Positions 1 through 11,329 of a DNA stretch of 64,000 nt are shown here, piece by piece (position 1 is the stretch's first letter; the number at the start of each line of letters is the position of its first letter). Under the pieces are notes generated by a model, which saw nothing but the letters and a program-made list of their open reading frames with translations, was not told the DNA's origin and searched no databases. The stretch comes from Fasciolopsis buskii. Lineage: Eukaryota > Platyhelminthes > Trematoda > Plagiorchiida > Fasciolidae. The position numbers were made by a program, and so were the translations under genes. The stretch is from assembly GCA_008360955.1 (NCBI GenBank), contig LUCM01006633.1, positions 391,236 to 455,235 of the forward strand, given 5' to 3'.

Positions 1-516
1 GAAGAAAGGTTTTGCACAATACTCCAATTTTCTGAGAGCAGTGCAAAATTCGACTGGGTGAAAATTGTCTGATCGAATAGGACTTCATCTGCGTACGCGA
101 GAAGTTGAATAGGTGGTTTCGCGGGGATCCATTTACCTGGGTGATTAGAAGGAACAGGAGGAGAGAGAACATTTCCCCGAAAAACGTCGGGCTGTGTCAC
201 GAGAAGGGATGGATAATTAATAACTGAGTTTCGTTCGTTGAGTTTTGTTGTAACAATAGTCTTTAATCCAGGACAGTGCAGAAACGGGGCCTCCTAAATC
301 CTCGGGGTTGTGGAGAAGAACAGAAAGTGAGACAAAGTTGAATGCACAGGAATAGCGTAGAACGATACAGTGAACTGACTTCACGTTTGGAAACAAACTC
401 CCCGAGCGAGATGGCTGCATCCAGAGTACACCTGTTTGGGTTGTATGCAAACTAAAATGGGTCACTAGGGGTAACAATAGATGAATACAAAAGACTGAGG
501 ACAGCACGATCAGCAA
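1..516 (-). mobile_element. LINE D: reverse transcriptase remnant (Jockey/CR1-like), runs off the window edge
   Basis: Decayed RT domain of a non-LTR retrotransposon, read on the minus strand. In order it shows: a stretch ending SVHCIVLRYSCAFNFVSLSV (about 380-320), the position of the usual AFD palm motif; then LLHNPEDLG and LSWIKDYCYNKTQRTKLSY (about 320-217), the usual 'HKLxxLG ... WIxxYLxNRTQR' region; then, after frame changes, NVLSPP (near 170), the remnant of GVPQGSVLSP; then QLLAYADEVLF, with YADE at 83-94 in place of catalytic YADD. At least one frame break and a stop separate the parts, so it cannot make an active enzyme. The KSVHC...AFN wording parallels LINE C at 30.6 kb (KSVRC), suggesting one family. 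The element's 3' part lies outside the window. Call is by motif order from memory, not alignment. Confidence 0.55.
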
Positions 517-1562
517 ATTTTTTGATCAAGAAAAAGTTAACGGAAGTGGGACTCCCTTGACTCCAAACAATGTTCGAGGTTGTGTGTTTGGCAATGGGGA
601 CTACTGTTGAGATGTGAATATTTCGTCCGAGGAAAAAGCTTCAAGTTCTGGCTTAGTAGGCTTGCATGGGATGAGGGAGAGTGTAGGAGGATAGGTGGTT
701 GAATGTGGCATGCAGAATATTGAGGTCTGTACTGAAAATTTGCAACGGAACACGTTGCTCAGATTGGGAGAGATTTCGAAGAACGTTTCCTCCGGATATT
801 CAGTTCCGGTAGAAAGTGTGTAAGTAATTCCAAATGACAATGATGGAGAATAATGAATTAGGACAAGAAGTGGAAAGAAAAGTGATAGGAGTGGACTTCA
901 TTCTCACAGTTCACATTCCAATCGACATGCCTGCTATACGGTAGTTTAAACATTAGGCTTACCTTTCAATGGGCTGAGGGTTGTACAAGGAACGCAACAT
1001 CAGTAAATTCATCAATCTTGTAGTTGATATCATGACAGACGAATGGTAAGTTGTTCGTCATTGATTTGTGCACGATTTCAGGAACAAGATCAAGACCGCC
1101 AGACACTATTGGCTACAGGTAATCATAAAGTCCTTACAAACTCTTTCAGCACAAGATTCGAGTTGATCAATGATCAAGGAAACCATAAAAGTTTTAGATT
1201 GTGATGCCACCACTCAAGATGCTACCAGTATCCAGCCTGCGGTCGTAGAAGAGTAATTACAATCTCTTCGAAGACCTCCGTCTTAGTGTTTCGTACGTAA
1301 ACAAGGCAACACCGATATGTTGGTATATGGCGAAACACTGTTTATTCAGATTGGCTATAGACGAATATTGGTTGTTTGGTCTTCCTTCCTAGAAGTTCCT
1401 TGAAGGTGATCGATTACTCGATGAATTCAATCAATATTCGATGCTATTGGGCTACGTCTACTCGGTCACATGCAGCAGCTGAATAACGAGCCCCATAATG
1501 CGCATCCCAAGGATTGGGGATTTAACTTCCTACCGTAAAATGGTAAGTTCTGGTAGGCCAGA

Positions 1563-1587
1563 TAATATATATATATATATATATTAT
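1563..1587. repeat. (AT)n microsatellite
   Basis: About 11-12 alternating AT dinucleotides in an AT-rich stretch. Seen directly. Confidence 0.9.
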
Positions 1588-1674
1588 TCCTTTAGAGGTT
1601 AGAAGGCGTACACTGACTTATAACGTTTATTGCGACGTTTTGATCTAAACAAAGACTCATTGTCAAACTGGAAC

Positions 1675-1709
1675 ACATATATATGTATATATGCATATGT
1701 ATATATATC
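1675..1709. repeat. Imperfect TA/TGTA microsatellite
   Basis: Alternating TA with TGTA and GCATATG interruptions, about 100 bp from the pure (AT)n tract. Seen directly. Confidence 0.8.
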
Positions 1710-3179
1710 ACAAGTAGGTGCATATGGACGGAAAGCAAATAGTTCTTGAGATTATTTGTGCTCTCGGTATAAACGGGACAGAATGGGTCCCCCCCCCAAG
1801 TTCCTGTGGAACTGAATTATTGGAATAAAATCCGAGCAGTTTTAAAGTTGCAGTAAGAAATATATTGCCTGATAATTTGCTATCTTGACGGGCATGGGCG
1901 AATGAGGTTTGCACAGAAGATGAATTGAGTCAGGATGTTACAGGACTAGCATTAGCCATGGTGAGACCTTCGAGAGTGACACATTTTCAGGGGGAAGCAA
2001 AATGTTTTGTCATTTAAGGTGTGCAAAAATCATTAACAATACAGCTACACTAACCGAAACTCAGTTGGATTTGCCCAAATCAAGTAGTAAAACACCAGTC
2101 AAAAATAGCGGCCTAAAGTGTACGGTTCACAGTGGATAATTATGAAAAGCACTTCCGGCTTTCACTGATGCATTTCTGTCGTCTGCTGTTTCGTTCGTTC
2201 ACAGAGCTGGGAGTTGCTCAGTCTTTCATCTAGTCCCGGACCAAACAGTTTTATTCGCCTATAGAAGAAGGTCCATACTTCTGTGCCCTGCGTGTTTCTT
2301 TTCGGTGATAGAATTTTTCCTGGTTTATCTGATGCAATAATGCCGTTGTTGTCATGGTGATCACTGACCAATATCTAGGCTAGCATTAACTATTCCACCT
2401 ACTCGGTATTTACTGAGGAATTAAGAACCAAGGTATGCAAAGACATAACAGGAAAAATCTTCAAGTATACCTGCTATTCTAAAGTACATCCCTAAATTTG
2501 CTTTGCTTTAATCACTTGTCAGATTCTGAAAAAGTCCCACAACAGTGTGTACTTATAGTCCGGGTTTGTGTAACTGACAGAAAAAGCCGTCCACCTTTAG
2601 GATTATAATGGAGCATTAATATCTTGTTTGATCTTATTCGGTAACAAGAAACGCGAAATATCTCCCTGGTATATTGGACGTCACAACAGCCAAATAGTCA
2701 AATTTCCATAAAACCTGCCACTATTCACACCAATCAATTGTCCGTACAGTCTAAGGGTTAGAAGGAGCAAACAATTCCTTGGGGATGGGCATGAAAGAAT
2801 ACTGCTCAAAACTTATCGACCTCCTTAGTTGAAAGTTCCATGGTTTCTGCCTATCGACCGTTCCCGTGGTTTCACTATCGGGTGCCTCTTCGCCGCCGCG
2901 GCATTGCGATTCCCGTCGACAGTTTTCCAGACCGGAGTTAGAATGTAAACTTACCAAGACTCACTTCAAGTAGCGTGATCCCCGTCATTCTATGATATCC
3001 GTCCATGAAGGTCGAGAGGTTTAGAATGATATTGAAACTGGATTAAACAACCACGAGAAGAACAAAAAAGTGAAACACTGACCTCGTACCGGCGTGTTCT
3101 GGCTGTGGTTGCCAACTCACAGAAAGAGAACGAGAATAACGACGGATTGAGTGTAAATTAGTAAATTGAAAAGCTATAC

Positions 3180-4807
3180 AGAAGAAGAAAGGTTTTGAAT
3201 GCAAGAGTCATTTGTTGCGGCACCGAGCAATATCACCCAATGTCTCTAACCGTCGAATCGGGGATTTCGAGGACCCCAACCCCGTAGTCTAAATGCTCCT
3301 ACACAGGCCAGGCCACCAGTTGAACTTTTCATACTTTTCCCCCGTGTCATCCATTTGCCACTTGGAAACTTTCGCCATCTAGTACCTGACTTGGAGAAAG
3401 GTACAAAACGAGGCAGTCATTGTGTGCGTGAGCATGGGCAAAACATGGCCAGGCACATTAACCCATTCTAATTTCGTGCCTGTTCTAAACTCTAGGCCCT
3501 AGGACTCAGCACCATAAGCAGAAAGTCCGAGTTACTCAGGAAATTCTCCCACCATAAGCTGCCAATACTAAGCAGAAAACGATGTTCAAGTATTTGCACA
3601 TCTGGTCTCATTGGTGTAGCTCCGGAACCGCATAGCACGACCGACCTTATTGCTGCTGCGTGCACTCGTCCTCTGATCGACAACCGGATATCACGCCGAT
3701 GTCGCAGATGTCTCAAATGAGCAAATACTAATTGAGACTTTCGTATGCGAGAAGACATTATCTTATATACGAACACCACTTGAGATACAAGTACACAGTT
3801 AACTAAATCTCTCCATCTCAATCAGTTGTTCAGACACAAGAACAATACTCGGCTTTGAGCCATTCGACTCCTGCAATTGCGCTTTACAGCATGAATATGC
3901 AAAGGATACCCAAAGGTATCTGCAATATCGTTCAGACAATCGAGAAAAATTGCTACTGTCTTTGGTTTTCATTCAGTAACATAAATTCGTGTGCATATTC
4001 CAAGTCACACAGATTCCTGTTAGAGCAAACAATAATGTCGCTGTTCTCACAGCCCATTCAATTACACACTTGAAAACCAGTGGCTGCAATGGCGATCCCA
4101 GACTTCGCGGCTTCTCGTCATGAATTTCCGGTGACAGATAGTCTTATGCGCGAACTCGACTTCAACTATTTGCAAACAGAGATTGCAAAAGTGACATGAA
4201 CTTCTCTGACCTACGGTCGACTGGGTCCAGTACCGCTTTCAAATCAAAAGTGACAGTAATCGTGGGTATGCGAAACGTATGCTAATTTTCTAATATTTGT
4301 CGCGAAGTGAAAATCTAGTAAATTCAACCCAAAAAGGGACGGAGACCTGGTTGATTCTCGAGTCTACACCTTTCGAAATTAATCGATAATCGGGGGAGGA
4401 GAATGTCCCCGAGCAGTTTGGATGCAATGCTTACCAAACTAATTCCTCGGTCATCTTCACATGAGAACCTAGTACCTGTCACCGATTCGTAACAGTGTCT
4501 AACAATAATATTTTATTCACATTTATACCAAGTTTTATGTTCACTCCAATGTTTACACTTGTCCACGGTCCTTGACGAAGGAAGGCAACAGCCCATCTGG
4601 TCCAGCCACCTTCTGCCTTTTAGGATAACCTGCCTCCGTGTCCGTCTTCGTCTCCGGTGGTAGACTGATATCCACGTACATTCGTTCACTTATGGAGATA
4701 AATGGAGGATCCACTCGGTTGGACGGACTGGTTAACTTGATCCTTAAATTGTTCTCCCAACGATTAGGCCGACACTTCTGAAAGTGATTCAGTGTGCTTT
4801 CGGATTT
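3180..4807 (-). mobile_element. LINE A: RT domain and C-terminus of a non-LTR retrotransposon, broken
   Basis: Read on the minus strand, this is a nearly continuous but frameshifted LINE ORF2. From 4807 downward: AGPDGLLPSFVKDRG (about 4555-4605), the usual 'GPDGLxPxLFKDGG' block; DRGISLVSIASKLL (about 4410-4455), the 'YRGISL' block; VTFDLKAVLDPVDR (4211-4254), the AFDSVDR palm motif; RVRA/DYLSPE then SPLQPLVF (about 4160-4070); DLEYAHEFMLL with the active-site position at 3986-3997; then CLNDIADTFG and QLIEMERF. The block LVFAHLRHLRHRRDIRLSIR lies in an uninterrupted 109-codon frame (3492-3821). The end carries RLRGWGPRNP (about 3260-3290) and a terminal IQNLSSS (about 3180-3205). The catalytic YADD reads YAHE, and several shifts and stops break the frame, so it is dead. 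The clade (RTE or CR1) is not resolved. The 5' continuation is displaced by the assembly problems at 4808-8173. Confidence 0.85.
4361..4807. repeat. Direct duplicate, copy 1 (447 bp)
   Basis: These bases recur at 7727-8173 with a constant offset of 3366 and one difference that I could find (G at 4794, A at 8160). The copy stops exactly at the N gap. It contains the first part of the LINE A RT domain. Near-identity, the adjoining gap, and the adapter at the start of the second copy all indicate an assembly duplicate rather than two element copies. Confidence 0.9.
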
Positions 4808-4832
4808 NNNNNNNNNNNNNNNNNNNNNNNNN
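4808..4832. other. Assembly gap (25 N)
   Basis: A run of 25 Ns. From the second copy of the left flank, the sequence expected next is that at 8174 onward, not the inverted arm that follows. Confidence 1.
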
Positions 4833-7707
4833 AGGGAATTTTAAGGTATTTGATGTGTTCTGACGAGAGGTAAATTTTGTGCTTCGGTCACAGTGCGTGG
4901 GAATCGAATACGGAAGTCCAAATAAAAATGGCCCATCCGTTTGCTAAAGTCACCCAGTTTTTCAGCACGTTCAAGAAGATGTTCTCCGTCACAACTGCGT
5001 AAAAACAGGCCACGAAATCAGACGGATATATTACTACGCATCGTCTCAGTAAATGACCGATCGGACAAACATATCAAGTTAGTCATCACAGTAAATTAAG
5101 TTACCCGTAAAAGTAAAACACGTGGAACATACACACCATACATAGGCAAGGCAATGGTATTGTAAGTCAATGACCTCCTAGGAAAACCACCTGACCTTAA
5201 TTAAAGTGATATTATAACAACGAAAATGGAATCTCGTTTAACCATTGCACATTCAGTGCATATTGTAAGGCACAGTTAGGAAATCGAAGTCAGTCCTGCA
5301 TGATTTTTATTACCAATTTGTGTTGCTCGTAACCCAGGTTGCTTTTTTCATGAGACTCTCGTATTCTTGACAGTGTCGTTTGGGTGGTAAACTTTTTCAT
5401 GCCCAACTCGTGTCACAAAGTGAAATCGGTGTTGCACCGGTTGTGGGGGGTTTTCCCCTATTCATAGCTTGCATTTGGGGCTGTTATCGTTGAACCTTCC
5501 CAAACTAACCTCGAACTTTGCAGCTAGGATTTGTTCTCTTACATAGAATTAGTTACTTGCGAGTAGTAAGTGGATTGATGTTACTGCGCTTAGCCCTGCT
5601 TATTTACGACCTTTGACCCCACGTGCTGCCCTTTAGCTTGATTAGTATGAACCCTTTAGCTGTTACTGTTATTTCGATTTCGAATATGAGAAACATCTAG
5701 TGACTCATTTTATTGACACGCCATTACCCATGGCCAATGGGATAAAATGTTCATGCTTTTCTTGCATCTCAGTTGGCTCTTTCTTCGTCTGTGCGACGTC
5801 ATCCAACTTGGCGATGTAGTCACTGATGATTTGAAAGGCAGCCGAATCCCAAAATGGCATGCATGAGACATGGCTGATTGGATTGACTTGCTTTCCAAGC
5901 TTCTCAAAGAAGCTACACAGATGTCCTGTCTCAAGCTTGAATATTCATGTCATCCCTGGAGACCAATGGCTTAGAGGCACGAACGAACTAGTCTCCCGAT
6001 TCTCCAGGTTGGCGCTGATTTGAAGTAGAATCATTTCGGAAGAGGGGAGTGGAAGAATAATCAGCCCAAAGATGATTAAGAAACAAGTTCTTTTAGGGAC
6101 CCGAACTACTTTGGGTATTCCTAATTGCCCTGCTGATTAGCGGAAATCGGATTCCAAGCTACTCCGTTCCAGCCATCTGTAATGAGCCACACCTCTACAA
6201 AGAATTATTCACCTGTATCAATCCTAACCAAGTGGTAGTCAGAAGCCGGATTACTGTTGATTGAGCGAGTGGGTAATTATAGGAGCATGCGGGACGCACG
6301 AGTTTCTGACAGGGGCCAAGAACGTCCCAGATCCCTGAGAGCTGAATAGATTTAACGTCAAAAGGGGTCCTGGCTAGGTTTGCGAGACAAAACCAATTTA
6401 ACGCCACATACGCGGGCCGCGAAGAATGATTTCTTCGCAGGTAAAAAAGTAGCCGACGTGCAGCGCGAACGCCGTTACGTGGGCTTCTCCTTTATTCGTT
6501 TGTTACGCATTTGGAACTCCACGTTGGAAAATGTGCGCCACTGCGGAAGTGGCATAATAATGAGTAATAGAGGAGGAGGGGAAGAAGGGAGGGCGGGGGC
6601 GCGAGCGAAGGGGAGGGCGGGGGGGAGGGTAAGTGAGTAGTTGCAGGCATTTACTTAAAACATGGCTTTCTTTCATTATCCGACGGCTTAAACCATGTTA
6701 GAGCAACAAAATGTCCAAAACAGAACGCCTGAAACTCCTAGAATAAGCGTATGCATGTCTCCTTGAAATGCGCACACATAGATACGACCTATATGATTAA
6801 ACAGGTAACCTAAAGCCACAGAGTAATTACACGAAACTTATTTTAATATTCGCTGAAGCGTATCTTTCAACGGACGGTTAGTCGGTACCGGTGCATTTGT
6901 TCACGCCAAACATGCCTAAGTAACGAAAACGAATGTCACCATCCACGACCGCATTCATTATACGTGATCAGTCCGGATCGCACCAAAAAACAGAAATCGT
7001 CTCATCCAGAATTCGATTCTTTCACACACTGGTTTCTGGAGAACACCAGCTTATTGTCATTAAGCGACATCAACTTCAATTGGCTCCTACAGTCGTCTTC
7101 ACAGAGTTATGAACTTACGGTTGATCACGTTACCATCTAATCGGCTGGCGATCATTCTGGTCACACAGTGGATGCTCAGCATAGGCCTTTGACGTGCGCC
7201 ATTTTTGTTTTCTACGAACCTCAATAACACACTAGCATGAAACATTGCCACGTTGATGACATGCACTGACGTGAGGAAAATAATCGCCAAACCTCAGTCC
7301 CAACAGGGCTTCCCATTCCAATTGTATTCCCAACAAAATGCTCATGACCGAGTGACACTGCATCAGATCAAAGAAGGTGCTGCACTCAGTGGTAATTCCA
7401 TAGCAGGAATCTACTTCATCTACGCCTTCCGACAATGCATGGATATCTTCCAAATCCCTTAAAGCTATCGATTACTCAACAGATCCGACACATGGATGCC
7501 ACCGATGAGCCATGTTAATCCGGAGGCGTTAAGCTGACCGACGGAATGAGAAATGATCACACGGAAACAATGGTGATGGGGAGAAATAGGGAAACGGGAA
7601 AAAGATCGTTAGCTAGCCATCCGGAAATAGACGCAAACTTTACGAAAACATTAGGTAATACTAGCCCACGCACAGCACAACCAAGCAAGCGTGGAAGTAC
7701 GAAACAT
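4833..7707. repeat. Left arm of a large inverted duplication (LINE A 5' part, reversed)
   Basis: This arm is the reverse complement of about 8174-10846. For example, 4833 onward matches the reverse of the bases ending near 10846, and 7021-7260 matches the reverse of about 8590-8832. In the stretches I aligned by eye, differences are mainly single-base insertions and deletions, about one every 15-20 bases, with few substitutions. That is the error profile of raw single-molecule reads, not of evolutionary divergence. On the plus strand it carries the same EN remnant as the right arm (about 6870-7215) and the linker before the RT (about 7540-7700). Open frames in this arm should not be trusted as genes. 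Confidence 0.9.
6562..6640 (+). other. G-rich insertion found in one arm only
   Basis: A purine tract rich in GGG and GGGGG runs. The equivalent part of the right arm (about 9185-9215) reads smoothly from the AGAGGAAGGGG-like block into GAGTAGTTTGCAGG and lacks about 45-60 of these bases. Because both arms probably come from one molecule, the extra G-rich bases are most likely a sequencing artefact. A real G-quadruplex-forming tract dropped from the other arm is the alternative. Confidence 0.6.
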
Positions 7708-7726
7708 AGATGTGTATAAGAGACAG
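7708..7726 (+). other. Tn5/Nextera mosaic-end adapter left in the assembly
   Basis: The 19 bases AGATGTGTATAAGAGACAG are an exact match to the Tn5 mosaic end used in Nextera shotgun and mate-pair libraries. It sits exactly where the left inverted arm stops and the 447-bp direct duplicate begins, marking an artificial junction. Confidence 0.97.
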
Positions 7727-8173
7727 AGTCTACACCTTTCGAAATTAATCGATAATCGGGGGAGGAGAATGTCCCCGAGCAGTTTGGATGCAATGCTTAC
7801 CAAACTAATTCCTCGGTCATCTTCACATGAGAACCTAGTACCTGTCACCGATTCGTAACAGTGTCTAACAATAATATTTTATTCACATTTATACCAAGTT
7901 TTATGTTCACTCCAATGTTTACACTTGTCCACGGTCCTTGACGAAGGAAGGCAACAGCCCATCTGGTCCAGCCACCTTCTGCCTTTTAGGATAACCTGCC
8001 TCCGTGTCCGTCTTCGTCTCCGGTGGTAGACTGATATCCACGTACATTCGTTCACTTATGGAGATAAATGGAGGATCCACTCGGTTGGACGGACTGGTTA
8101 ACTTGATCCTTAAATTGTTCTCCCAACGATTAGGCCGACACTTCTGAAAGTGATTCAGTATGCTTTCGGATTT
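7727..8173 (-). mobile_element. LINE A RT N-terminal part, direct duplicate copy 2
   Basis: Second copy of 4361-4807. On the minus strand it encodes the entry to the LINE A RT. The frame reaching 8182 runs through LNHFQKCRPNRWENN and ISERMYVDISLPPE to AGPDGLLPSFVKDRG, ending near 7920. A second frame has DRGISLVSIASKLL (about 7780-7821). Unlike copy 1, its upstream side (8174 onward) continues into the matching LINE linker, so this right-hand junction is probably the true one. The left junction is the adapter. Confidence 0.85.
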
Positions 8174-8330
8174 CGTATTCACCTTGCTTGGTTGTGCTTC
8201 GTGGGCTAGTATTCCTAATGTTTTCGTAAAGTTTGCGTCTATTTCCGATGGCTGCAGCCTTTTCCCGTTTCCCTATTTCTCCCCATCCACCATTGTTCGT
8301 GTGATCATTTCTCATTCCGTCGGTCAGCTT
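8174..8330 (-). mobile_element. LINE A linker before the RT domain
   Basis: The minus strand encodes, with a frameshift, EQWW then GKREKAAAIGNRRKLYENIR. This matches the 'EQWW..KAREMEKAAAIGNxRxLF' linker just before the RT in fluke LINEs (recalled from memory). It joins directly to the RT entry at 7727-8173. An inverted copy lies at about 7540-7700. Confidence 0.75.
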
Positions 8331-8639
8331 ACGCCTCCGGGATTAACATGCCTCATCGTGTGGACATCCATGTGTCGGATCTGTGAGTATCGAATAGCTT
8401 TAAGGGATTTGGAAGATATCCATCATTTCGGAGGCTTAGATGAAGTAGATTCCTGCTATGAAGTTACCACTGGGTGCAGCACTTCTTTGATCTGATTCCA
8501 GTTTTCACTCGGATCATGAGCATTTTGTTGGGAATACAATTGGAATGGAAGCCCTGTTTGGGACTGAGGTTGGCGATTATTTCCTCACGTCATGCATGTC
8601 ATACGTGGCATGTTCATGCTAGTGTGTTTATAGGTTCGT

Positions 8640-8960
8640 AGAAAACAAAAATGGGCACGTCAAAGGCATGCTGAGAATCCACGTGTGTGGACCAGAATGA
8701 TCGCCACCGATTACCGATGGTAACGTGATCAACGTAAGTCTAACTCTGTGAAGACGACTGAGGGAGCCAATTGAGTTGATGTCGCTTTAATGACAAAAGC
8801 TGGTGTTCTCCAGAAACAGTGTGTGAACAGAACGAATTTGGATGAGACGATTTCTGTTTTTGGTGCGATCGACTATCACGTATAATGAATGGGTCGTGGA
8901 TGTGACATTTCGTTTTCGTTACTTAGGCATGTTTGGCGTTACAATCACCGGTACCGACTA
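8640..8960 (-). mobile_element. LINE A endonuclease (APE-type) remnant
   Basis: On the minus strand, GTGDCNAKH (about 8925-8956) fits the 'AGDFNAQ' block of APE-type LINE endonucleases. Further on, the pieces WLPQSSSQS, YVDHVTIGNRWRSFWSTHVD and SQHA (about 8650-8765) fit 'WRPPSSSQRWTQIDHIAISYRWRG...SFWxTxVDSDHA', the C-terminal end of the domain. The final catalytic SDH reads SQH. The related fragment at 58.1 kb retains SDH. An inverted duplicate occurs at about 6870-7215. Frames are interrupted, so no product is expected. Confidence 0.75.
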
Positions 8961-11329
8961 AACCGTCCGTTGAAAGTACGCTTCAGCGAATTAAAATAAG
9001 TTTCGGTGTAATTACTCTGTGGCTTTAGGTTACCTGTAATCATTAGTGGGATCATGTGTGCGCATTTCAAGGAGACAGCATACGCTTATTCTAGGAGTTT
9101 CAGGCGTTCTGTTTTGGACAGTTTGTTGCTCTAAGTGGTTTAGCCGTCGGATAATGAAGAAAGCCATGTTTAAGTAATGCCTGCAAACTACTCATTCCCC
9201 TTCCTCTATTACTCCATTTAATTATGCCCACTTCGCATGGCGACATTTCACGTGAGTTCCAAATCGTAACAACCAATAAAGAGAATGCCCACTGTACGCG
9301 AAGAATCAATTCTTCGCGGCTGCGTATGTGGCGTAATTGGTTTTGTCTCGCGAACCCTAGCAGGACCCTTTGACTTAAATCTTTCACTCTCAGGGATCTG
9401 GGACGTCTTCCCCCTGTCAGAACTCGGTGCGTCCGCATGCTTATAATTACCCACTCTGCTCAAATCAACGAGTATCCCGCTTCTGACTACCACTTGTTAG
9501 GATTGATACAGTGAATAATTCTTTGTAGAGGTGTGGCTCATTACAGATGCTGGAACGGTAGTAGCTTGGAATTCGATTCGCTAATCAGCAGGGCAATTAG
9601 GATACCCAAAGTAGTTCCGGGTCCTAACAAGAACTTGTTCTTAAGTCATCTTTGGGCTGATTATTCTTCCACTCCCTCTTCCGAATGATTTACTACTTCA
9701 AATCAGCCGCCAACCTGGAGAATCGGGAGACTAGTTCGTCGTGCCTCTAACCATTGGTCTTCCAGGGATGAATGAATATTCAGCTTGAGACAGGACATCC
9801 TGTGTAGCTCTTTGGAGCTTGGAAGCAATCAATCCATCAGGCCATGTCATCATGCAATGCCATTTTGGAATTCGGCTGCCTTTCAAATCATTCAGTTGAC
9901 TGACATCGCCAGTTGGATGACGTCGCACAGACGAAGAAAGAGCCAACTGAGGATGCAGAAAAGCAGAACATTTATACCCATTGCCATGGGTATGCGTGTC
10001 ATAATGAGTCACTAGATGTTCTCATATTCGAAATCGAAATAACAGTAAGCAGCTAAAGGGTTCATACTAATCAAGCTAAAGGGCAGCACCGTGGGGTCAA
10101 AGGTCGTAATAGCAGGGACCAAGCGCAGAAACATCAATCCACTTACTACTCGCAAGTAACTAATCTATGTAAGAAGAACAAAATCCTAGCTGCAAGTTCG
10201 AGGTAGTTGTGGAGGTTCAAGATAACAGCCAATTGCAAGCTATGAATAGGGGAAAACCCCCACCAACCGTGCACACCATTTCACTTTGTGACCACGAGTT
10301 GGGCTGAAAAGTTTACCACCCAAACGACACTGTCAAGAATCAGAGTCTCATGAAAAACAGCAACCTGGGTTACGAGCAACACAAATTGGTAAAAAATCAT
10401 GCAGACTGACTTCGATTTCCTAACTGTGCCTTAACGAATATGCACTGATGTGCATGGTTAAACGAGATTCACTTTCGGTTGTTATAATTCACTTTAATTA
10501 AGGTCAGGTGGTTTCCTAGAGAGTCATGACTTACAATACCATTGCCTGCCTATGTATGTGTGTATGTTCCACGTGTGATACTTTTACGGTAACTAATTTA
10601 CTGTGATGACTAACTTGATATGTTTGTCCGATCGGTACATTTACTGAAGACGATGCGTAGTAATATATCCGTCTGATTTCGTGGCTGTTTTACGCCAGTT
10701 GTGACGGAGAACTTCTTGACGTGCTGAAAAACTGGGTGACTTTAGCAAACCGGATGGGCCATTTTATTTGGACTTCCTATTCGATTCCCACGCACTTGAC
10801 CGAAGCACAAATTTACCTCTCGTCAGACACACATCACCTTAAATTCCCTAACAACTTGTTGCATTTCTTTTTCCTCTCTGTAGCTGGTATTATCACCTGT
10901 ACCCGTCAATCAGCAATCTGCTTTGGACTTTTGAACCCTGGCTTCTTCAGTCGAGACTTTGATTTGGGAGATCGAAAAAATTCACTCTCCTTTTCAGATT
11001 ATTTTTTGCACGGATTACCAGTCTATTTCAGTTAGTATTTTTAAGCATTAAAACATCGACTTCAACAGACCCTAGTTGTCATATTGCCAGTTTTTGTGAT
11101 TGCAACTTTCGCAACAAGATCTGGGTATTGCACTCACTAGGACCTTGCCACTACGGAACGAGAAGCGGAAGTTTTCATTGTAATCAACAGACTTTACCAA
11201 GTGAATAACCGTCCTACATCCTTCACAAACCGTTGAATTCATTCTTGGGTCTTCTCAGCATCCCGATACCACCTACCTGTCCCTGTTAGAGTCATCGGGC
11301 CATAGTTTCATATAATATTCTGCTTTTTC

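Larger units (their letters stand above)
517..3179. other. Unannotated AT-leaning stretch
   Basis: No recognisable gene, RNA or transposon was found here. Open frames are all under 80 codons and show no family motif. It may include more of the 5' part of LINE D (upstream on the minus strand), but I could not recognise it. It contains two TA-rich microsatellites, listed separately. Confidence 0.5.
8174..10846. repeat. Right arm of the inverted duplication (5' part of LINE A, minus strand)
   Basis: Reverse-complement partner of 4833-7707. Reading continues uninterrupted from the RT entry at 8173 on one side and into apparently unrelated sequence beyond 10846 on the other, so this arm is probably in its true place. 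The part from about 8970 to 10846 has no domain I can recognise. It may be the 5' untranslated region, the start of EN, or flanking DNA. Frames are broken by many single-base indels shared with raw-read noise. Confidence 0.85.

Noticed and set aside
5710..10015. Similar open frames starting MRQDI in both arms (5710-5934 minus and 9785-10015 plus)
   Set aside because: The similarity comes from the inverted duplication, and the frames are unreliable because of single-base indels. It is not a conserved gene pair.
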